In this document: positions 57,484 through 64,000 of the stretch, in pieces | Position numbering within the stretch: position 1 is the stretch's first letter | Layout: the number at the start of each line of letters is the position of its first letter | Assembly (NCBI GenBank): GCA_021779935.1 | Contig: JAJXZT010000027.1 | Coordinates: 97,527-161,526 of the forward strand | Source: Acidobacteriota bacterium | GTDB lineage: Bacteria; Acidobacteriota; Terriglobia; Terriglobales; Acidobacteriaceae | DNA: 64,000 nucleotides | Direction: 5' to 3' | The notes under the pieces: generated by a model | The model's input: only the letters and a program-made list of their open reading frames with translations | Database searches by the model: none | What the model was told of the DNA's origin: nothing | Made by a program: the position numbers and the translations under genes

Positions 57484-58416
57484 ATGTTTGGTGCTTCGCG
57501 TTATAACTACGATCATTTTCGCCGCGAGTTACTGGAGAAGGATTCTGCAAAGTCCCGCTTCGAGTCCGCGCCCGAAGCTGGCGACCGTGCGCCCGATTTC
57601 GAATTGCGTACGCTCGATGGCGCCAAGGTTCACCTCAGCGACTTCGAGGGCGATAGGAACGTCGTGCTGACATTCGGCTCGGCTACCTGTCCCTTCACCG
57701 CCGGATCCATCGCCGGCCTCATCGAACTCTCCGAAGAATTCACAAATGACGATATAGAGTTTCTCTTCGTCTATGTACGCGAAGCCCATCCCGGCGAGGA
57801 GCTTCCCGCCCACCGTTCCATGGAAGACAAGGTTCGCGCCGCCAAACTCTTCCGCGAAGAAGAAAATGTCCCCTTCGCCATCCTTGTCGACGAACTCGCC
57901 GGCAAGGTCCATCGCAAGTATGGCGCCATGCCCAACTCTACTTTTCTCATCGACAAAAGCGGCCGCGTCGCCTTCCGTGCCCTTGCCACTCGCCCTGCCG
58001 TCCTCGGCGAGGCCATCGAGGAACTTCTTGAACGTCAGCAGCAGCGCGGTGTAGAGCACGCTGTCGTCCATGGCGGAGAAGATCGCACCCTGCCTTCGCT
58101 CCGCTCGTTCGTGCACGCCTATCGCGCCCTTGAGCGCGGCGGTGAGAGCGCCATCGAAAACTTCCATGAAGAGATGGGCCTGCCCGGACGCGTGAAACTC
58201 ATGGGCAGCCGCATCGCCGCTCCCATGGCTGAACATCCCAAGGCCACCATCGCTACGGCCGCGGCCGTCTGCGGCGTACTCGGGCTCGGTATCTGGACTG
58301 GAGTCGCGCTCCGTCGCCGCCGCTTCGAGAACCGCGATCCCTATGACTATCCCAAGCCGGCCAGGCGTCGCGCCTCTGAAGACGAAGTCGACGACTACGA
58401 CGCAATGGGAATCTGA
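57484..58416 (+). CDS. Deiodinase-like thioredoxin-fold protein with C-terminal anchor
   Basis: A 310-residue protein. The N-terminal peroxiredoxin/deiodinase-like domain has APDFELRTLDGAKVHLSDFEG, the redox-site TFGSATCPFTAGS with Cys69, and LFVYVREAHPGEELPAHRS, which matches the EAHP signature of the iodothyronine deiodinase-like group. The order NSTFLIDKSGRVAFR follows. A C-terminal membrane helix near residues 262-280 is flanked by a basic RRRRFENRD tail. Many bacterial relatives carry Sec at the Cys69 position; here it is Cys. The ATG at 57484 has a GGAGGTT site. It is divergent from the selenoprotein gene, with 243 bases between. Confidence 0.82.
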   Translation: MFGASRYNYDHFRRELLEKDSAKSRFESAPEAGDRAPDFELRTLDGAKVHLSDFEGDRNVVLTFGSATCPFTAGSIAGLIELSEEFTNDDIEFLFVYVREAHPGEELPAHRSMEDKVRAAKLFREEENVPFAILVDELAGKVHRKYGAMPNSTFLIDKSGRVAFRALATRPAVLGEAIEELLERQQQRGVEHAVVHGGEDRTLPSLRSFVHAYRALERGGESAIENFHEEMGLPGRVKLMGSRIAAPMAEHPKATIATAAAVCGVLGLGIWTGVALRRRRFENRDPYDYPKPARRRASEDEVDDYDAMGI

Positions 58417-58436
58417 CAAGTCCAGTCAAAATAACA

Positions 58437-58465
58437 AAGGCGCGGAGTTTCGCTCTCCGCGCCTT
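58437..58465. terminator. Bidirectional terminator between deiodinase-like gene and acnA
   Basis: A perfect 11-base-pair hairpin, AAGGCGCGGAG with CTCCGCGCCTT around TTTCGCT, between the two convergent genes. Confidence 0.85.
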
Positions 58466-58485
58466 CATTTCTTGCTGACTGTTCT

Positions 58486-61158
<2,673 letters not shown>

Positions 61159-61384
61159 AAGGTTCGCCTTTACGAGGTGAGAGGTTTCTATACCTTCGGC
61201 AGCGGGTGGCGACCCCACGCGGAGAACCCGCGACTGCCGAAAACACTATAGTTTAAATCTTTTCGGCGGCGAATGTCGAAAAACCGCGCTGCTGCCCGCA
61301 TCCAACAGGAGAAAGCGGCGTGACCAGTTGGCACCGTAGTAGTACATTAACTGGCGCCGAGTTCTCCCGGGAGATTGACCCTCA

Positions 61385-61810
61385 GTGGAAGCTGCCCAGA
61401 TCTTCGCTTTCCTTGAAGTCCTTGCTCTTGCCGGCACGTGGGTTTGGGTGATGCGCCGGAAGCGCTCTACTCATGGCCCGCGCCGCAAGGCCTCCATCGC
61501 CGGCTTCATCCTTGCGAGCTTTGCCATCGCCCTGAACATGATTCTTACGCTGGTCATGCACGTCGATAGCTCGGACGATGTCGGCACGCGCATCTACTAC
61601 GGACTGATCCTGCTGATGACCGTGCTGGCGCTCGCGTCGCTGGTGCTGGGAATCCTCGGCAAGGGCGGCACGCGCATTCCGACGATCGTCTGGTCGTGCA
61701 TTGTGCTGCTGACGTGCTTCTTCACGCTGGTGGGAATCTACAAAGCGATGCGCGCCACAGAAACCGGATTACTCGCTCCATATAGCTCGCGATTGCAGCG
61801 ATTGGGCTGA
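61385..61810 (+). CDS. Hypothetical small membrane protein
   Basis: A 141-residue protein with four hydrophobic segments (about residues 5-22, 38-58, 73-93, 100-120), a basic loop (RRKRSTHGPRRK) after the first and no known family. It starts at a GTG (61385), 226 bases from the divergent acnA start. Its 3' end is followed directly by a G/C-rich repeat and a long repeat-rich gap. Confidence 0.68.
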   Translation: MEAAQIFAFLEVLALAGTWVWVMRRKRSTHGPRRKASIAGFILASFAIALNMILTLVMHVDSSDDVGTRIYYGLILLMTVLALASLVLGILGKGGTRIPTIVWSCIVLLTCFFTLVGIYKAMRATETGLLAPYSSRLQRLG

Positions 61811-61925
61811 CCCCCTCCCCCCCTATTTCCCCTTCTTTGTTTTCAAATAGATACGAACTTTTCCCCGTAAAAATTTCAAAACAAAGGGGTTAGAGGTCAA
61901 ATATTTCAAAAGAAAGGACTTATAA
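61811..61925 (-). repeat. Second copy of the G-rich and AT-rich dispersed element
   Basis: On the minus strand it reads AAATA then seven G, A and five G, matching the element at 9658-9676. It is flanked by TATTTGAAAACAAAG and TTTGAAATATTTGAC variants (61830-61925), the same phrase family as the AT-rich copies before fmt. It directly follows the stop codon of the small membrane protein gene. Confidence 0.6.
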
Positions 61926-62061
61926 GCTGCTGAGCTGCTGAGCTACTGAGCTGCTCAGCAAGAAAGTCGCGAAAGGCAAGCAGTCAGCACTCAGCCATTC
62001 GAGATTCAGCTACAAGCCGCAAGCTACAAGCTGCAAGCCAGACAACAGCGAAATCAAAGGC

Positions 62062-62084
62062 AAAGCCCGCGCTGGGCGGGCTTT
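62062..62084. terminator. GC-rich hairpin with T-rich flank
   Basis: AAAGCCCGC pairs with GCGGGCTTT around GCTGG, and the plus strand continues GGTGATTTTTCTCTC. It may end plus-strand transcription from 61385 or minus-strand transcription from the SIR2-like gene. Confidence 0.55.
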
Positions 62085-62393
62085 GGTGATTTTTCTCTCT
62101 ACATCTAGTGTGACATATGGAAGGGGGAAAAGGTGACATCGAATTGGAAACTCTATTTCCTTGCGAATGAGATAGCTGGGGGAAATGTGTGACCCGCGTC
62201 CTCTTGACGAGTGACGACAGTTTCGGAGGTTTCGGATGTTTCGAAGGTTTCAAAAAGCAAGGATCAACATGGAGGAATTGTCGATTTCTGATTGTTGATT
62301 GACGATTGCGGGGAAGTACGAGGGACGAAGTACGAATGACGATTGAAAAGCGTGCCCATCCATCTGCCGGGTGCCAGGCTCATGCAAGTATCC

Positions 62394-62444
62394 TTTCATT
62401 AGCGTGCGGCTAATGAAAACTTAAGCCACTAACCTTTCATTAGC
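62394..62444. repeat. CTTTCATTAGC palindrome and direct copy
   Basis: TTTCATTAGC (62394-62403) and GCTAATGAAA (62409-62418) form a perfect 10-base inverted repeat with a five-base loop, and CTTTCATTAGC recurs at 62434-62444. This is three copies of one 10-mer in 51 bases in an otherwise unrepetitive stretch. Confidence 0.6.
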
Positions 62445-62608
62445 GCGGGATTTCCGGCTGGTTCACGGCGGATTGTGCGTGGCAACGTGCGTCAACTACC
62501 CCACCCTGTCGCGAACAGCGCGCGACAAGGGTAGGGCACGAAGAATGCGCTCTTTTCCTTGAGATTTGGGAAATAGACTTCGAGTGAAGGCGTTGGCCAC
62601 CAACCCGA

Positions 62609-62992
62609 CTACAGCGCATTAGTGTCGTTAAGCCACTGTTCTATCGTTAGAGCCTTCGCGAATAGGTTCGCTCCGAAAAGACGGCCCAGTCTCACCACCA
62701 CACGCCCGGTAGGATTGACAACTGTGACGGTTCCCCGGTGGAGCGTTGTGAGGAGTAAGGTCAGAGCCGCGACATCTGCCTTGGGCAAGCTGTACCCAAT
62801 AATGAACGTATGCTCAGCTTCACGCAGTGCTTGTGCCGCTTGCTGCCAGAGCTTTATGAACACATGGCTCCCAGACTCGTCTGTTTCGTACTCTTTCAAG
62901 AAACTCGGGTGAAGCACGACCTGCCTCTCGTTGTTCACCGAAAGCGTATCCGGAAGGCACGCGTCAACATTGTAGATTCCGAGAGCGGTCAA
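62609..62992 (-). CDS. SIR2-like protein, C-terminal part in the -1 frame
   Basis: This 127-codon frame continues the SIR2-like protein after a -1 shift. It starts with the TTG at the slip point (62992) and runs to a stop at 62609. Family-like features are TLSVNNERQVVLHPSFLKEY, the FIIGYSLPKADVAALTLLL signature common at the C-terminus of SIR2-like NAD-binding proteins, and VTVVNPTGR. There is no ribosome-binding site for independent translation at the TTG, which supports a shift from the upstream frame over a separate gene. Confidence 0.6.
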   Translation of the reverse strand: MTALGIYNVDACLPDTLSVNNERQVVLHPSFLKEYETDESGSHVFIKLWQQAAQALREAEHTFIIGYSLPKADVAALTLLLTTLHRGTVTVVNPTGRVVVRLGRLFGANLFAKALTIEQWLNDTNAL

Positions 62993-62998
62993 AAATTT
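62989..62998 (-). other. Slippery heptamer and stop codon in the SIR2-like gene
   Basis: In the zero frame the message reads CTA AAT TTT TGA. A AAT TTT is a canonical X XXY YYZ slippery heptamer, and a -1 slip gives CTA AAT TTT TTG ACC, which enters the downstream frame exactly. The alternative is loss of one T from a six-T run (mutation or sequencing error). No strong downstream pseudoknot is obvious, only short complementary strings such as GCGT/ACGC some 40 bases further. Confidence 0.5.
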
Positions 62999-63783
62999 AG
63001 GATCCAGAGAAATATTCGTGACCAGAGGTGCAGGTCCGAATGCGTCCGCTGGCAGGGGCCCGCTCCTTTTGGCGGCAAATCGTAGTCGGGAGCGAAGATT
63101 GGCCTTCGATACCAGCCCGTCGCTCCATGCAAGTGCAGAATAGTCACAGGAGACTTTGAGAACGGAACTTTGGTCTTGTCATGCCGCGATTGCTGGAATA
63201 CTAGCTCAAAGCCATAGCCATCGCGCAAGGACCACTTTTTCTGTTCTAGGAGAACTCGCTCCAGAGTAGCGTCATAATTGAAAGTGATGACGACATCCCC
63301 GGGATTCATCCTGTCGGCCAAAGCCCTCAGGGTGTCCCACTCTTTCCTTTTCTTCCACAGGCAGTCCTCCTCATGCCGCCATGCGAAATAGTGTTCGAGC
63401 GCCCACATCAGGATGTTGCGATATTTGGTGTGGTCTTCTATTTTCCTGTCAAAGGCATCAACTGTGGCCGCCTTTGCTGTGGACTCGTCGGAGCCCCGCT
63501 TTGCAAAAAACGCACTTGAAAGAGCATCGCTGCGCAATTGGATCGCGAAATCCAAAATCGTAAATAAGTGTTCAATATTCTTCGTGGCATAGGCTTGAAC
63601 GATTTTTGGATCATTGTTCTCCCGTAGCCATTTATGGAGCGCGTTCCAGTCTTCCCGATAATCAAAACGATCCGAACAGTTCCCGCTCTCTCGGACATAT
63701 TTGTCGATCTCATCAAATAACTCGGTTCCGACTGGATATCCCACAGTTTTCGATACACCAGCCCCTAAGACATAAGCGTTCAT
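62989..63783 (-). CDS. SIR2-like protein, N-terminal part
   Basis: A 264-residue frame with the NAD-binding start of a SIR2-like domain: YVLGAGVSKTVGYPVGTELFDEID (Rossmann glycines near residue 4), DVVITFNYDATLERVL and VTILHLHGATGWYRR with the His position of the family. It stops at a TGA directly after A AAT TTT, and the missing C-terminal part is in the -1 frame. The ATG at 63783 has an AGGAG site; a GTG at 63819 is less likely. SIR2-like domains occur in anti-phage systems (NADases) and elsewhere; no partner gene is visible within the window. Confidence 0.65.
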   Translation of the reverse strand: MNAYVLGAGVSKTVGYPVGTELFDEIDKYVRESGNCSDRFDYREDWNALHKWLRENNDPKIVQAYATKNIEHLFTILDFAIQLRSDALSSAFFAKRGSDESTAKAATVDAFDRKIEDHTKYRNILMWALEHYFAWRHEEDCLWKKRKEWDTLRALADRMNPGDVVITFNYDATLERVLLEQKKWSLRDGYGFELVFQQSRHDKTKVPFSKSPVTILHLHGATGWYRRPIFAPDYDLPPKGAGPCQRTHSDLHLWSRIFLWILNF

Positions 63784-63923
63784 ACGGCTCCTGTGAAATT
63801 GCTTGTCGTTGACGGCCACCCTTTCGCCTGTGGAGTTTAGCTCTCAAATGTAACCACAAGAAATGAATTCTTCGTGCCCTTGTATCTAGGAAACAGCGAC
63901 AGTTTGTAGGGGAAAATGTGGTC

Positions 63924-63953
63924 GTGAGGGAGCCGAGGTATGGGCTCCCTCAC
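63924..63953. terminator. Perfect hairpin near the right edge
   Basis: GTGAGGGAGCC and GGCTCCCTCAC form 11 perfect pairs around GAGGTATG. It probably ends a minus-strand gene that lies beyond the window's right edge, as the minus-strand continuation is GACCACATTTTCC. Confidence 0.5.
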
Positions 63954-64000
63954 GCGGCGGGCGGCGCCCGTGTGCCCTCAGGCTGCAACCGTAGGGTAGC

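Larger units (their letters stand above)
61811..62608. other. Repeat-rich intergenic region before the SIR2-like gene
   Basis: No gene recognised across 798 bases. Contents from left to right: the inverted copy of the G-rich element (61811-61828), AT-rich copies of AAATATTTCAAAA-like motifs (61840-61925), GCTGCTGAGCTGCTGAGC-like short tandem phrases (61928-61960), AAGCTACAAGCTGCAAGC-like phrases (62012-62038), a GC-rich hairpin (62062-62084), GATTGTTGATTGACGATTG and AAGTACGAGGGACGAAGTACGA phrases (62290-62345), and the CTTTCATTAGC elements (62394-62444). The base composition drops towards the right. Confidence 0.6.

Noticed and set aside
57484..58416. Selenocysteine in the deiodinase-like protein
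   Set aside because: The active-site codon is TGC (Cys69), with no in-frame TGA.
61984..62253. A minus-strand 89-residue open frame
   Set aside because: Runs through simple repeats and a hairpin, with no start signal.
61925..62445. CRISPR array
   Set aside because: Repeats are degenerate phrases and one palindrome, without regular spacer lengths.

Overview
The window looks like a chromosomal segment of a GC-rich, Gram-negative Acidobacteriota genome, probably class Terriglobia. The evidence is a 961-residue TonB receptor with an N-terminal carboxypeptidase-regulatory domain, KDO and heptose genes for lipopolysaccharide, PASTA/PBP1A and M48 envelope genes, many exported proteins of unknown function, and simple intergenic repeats. 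I ran no search, so taxonomy and families rest on recognition by eye. There is no phage, integron, IS element or CRISPR array. Most of the segment is housekeeping sequence, with one accessory-looking stretch at the right edge (about 61.8-64 kb).

Layout. 0-9.2 kb: an RNA methyltransferase cut by the window edge, a YCII protein, ComEC, and a minus-strand operon hldA-hldC-waaC-ICMT-like-DUF3108. 9.2-17 kb: a repeat-rich gap, fmt-rsmB, PASTA/PBP1A, an M48 protease, kdsB. 17-26.5 kb: membrane and exported proteins, a PepSY protein, a C-terminal processing protease, a CAT-anticodon tRNA, a beta-carbonic anhydrase and the TonB receptor. 26.8-33.5 kb: a GDP-mannose set (phosphohexomutase, manC, manA), an aminotransferase, coaD and pstS. 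33.9-43 kb: a GAF-like protein, a methyltransferase, a GT2, a GNAT, selB, a TPR-thioredoxin, hemL and a porin. 43-53 kb: mfd, galU, DinB, purE, cytochrome c, purD and an EF-G-like GTPase. 53-58.4 kb: an unusual hairpin-rich gap, then exported and redox proteins. 58.4-61.8 kb: aconitase and a small membrane protein. 61.8-64 kb: repeats and a SIR2-like gene broken or recoded by a -1 shift.

The main hidden feature is a peroxiredoxin at 56731-57240 that conventional gene calling would truncate. Its peroxidatic cysteine codon is an in-frame TGA. The reading frame is intact on both sides, there is a strong ribosome-binding site, and a stem-loop with bacterial SECIS geometry lies just downstream. 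SelB, the factor that decodes such UGA codons, is encoded 18 kb away in the same window. Next to it, divergently oriented, is a deiodinase-like thioredoxin-fold protein with Cys at the equivalent position, and a DsbA-like protein lies nearby, so 55.3-58.4 kb reads as a small redox locus.

Two other signals stand out. The SIR2-like gene has a canonical A AAT TTT slippery heptamer directly followed by TGA, with the rest of the protein in exactly the -1 frame. The 5' flank of the EF-G-like gene holds at least seven strong hairpins in 300 bp whose loops, read on the minus strand, include a GAAA tetraloop, which suggests a structured leader or an independent RNA.
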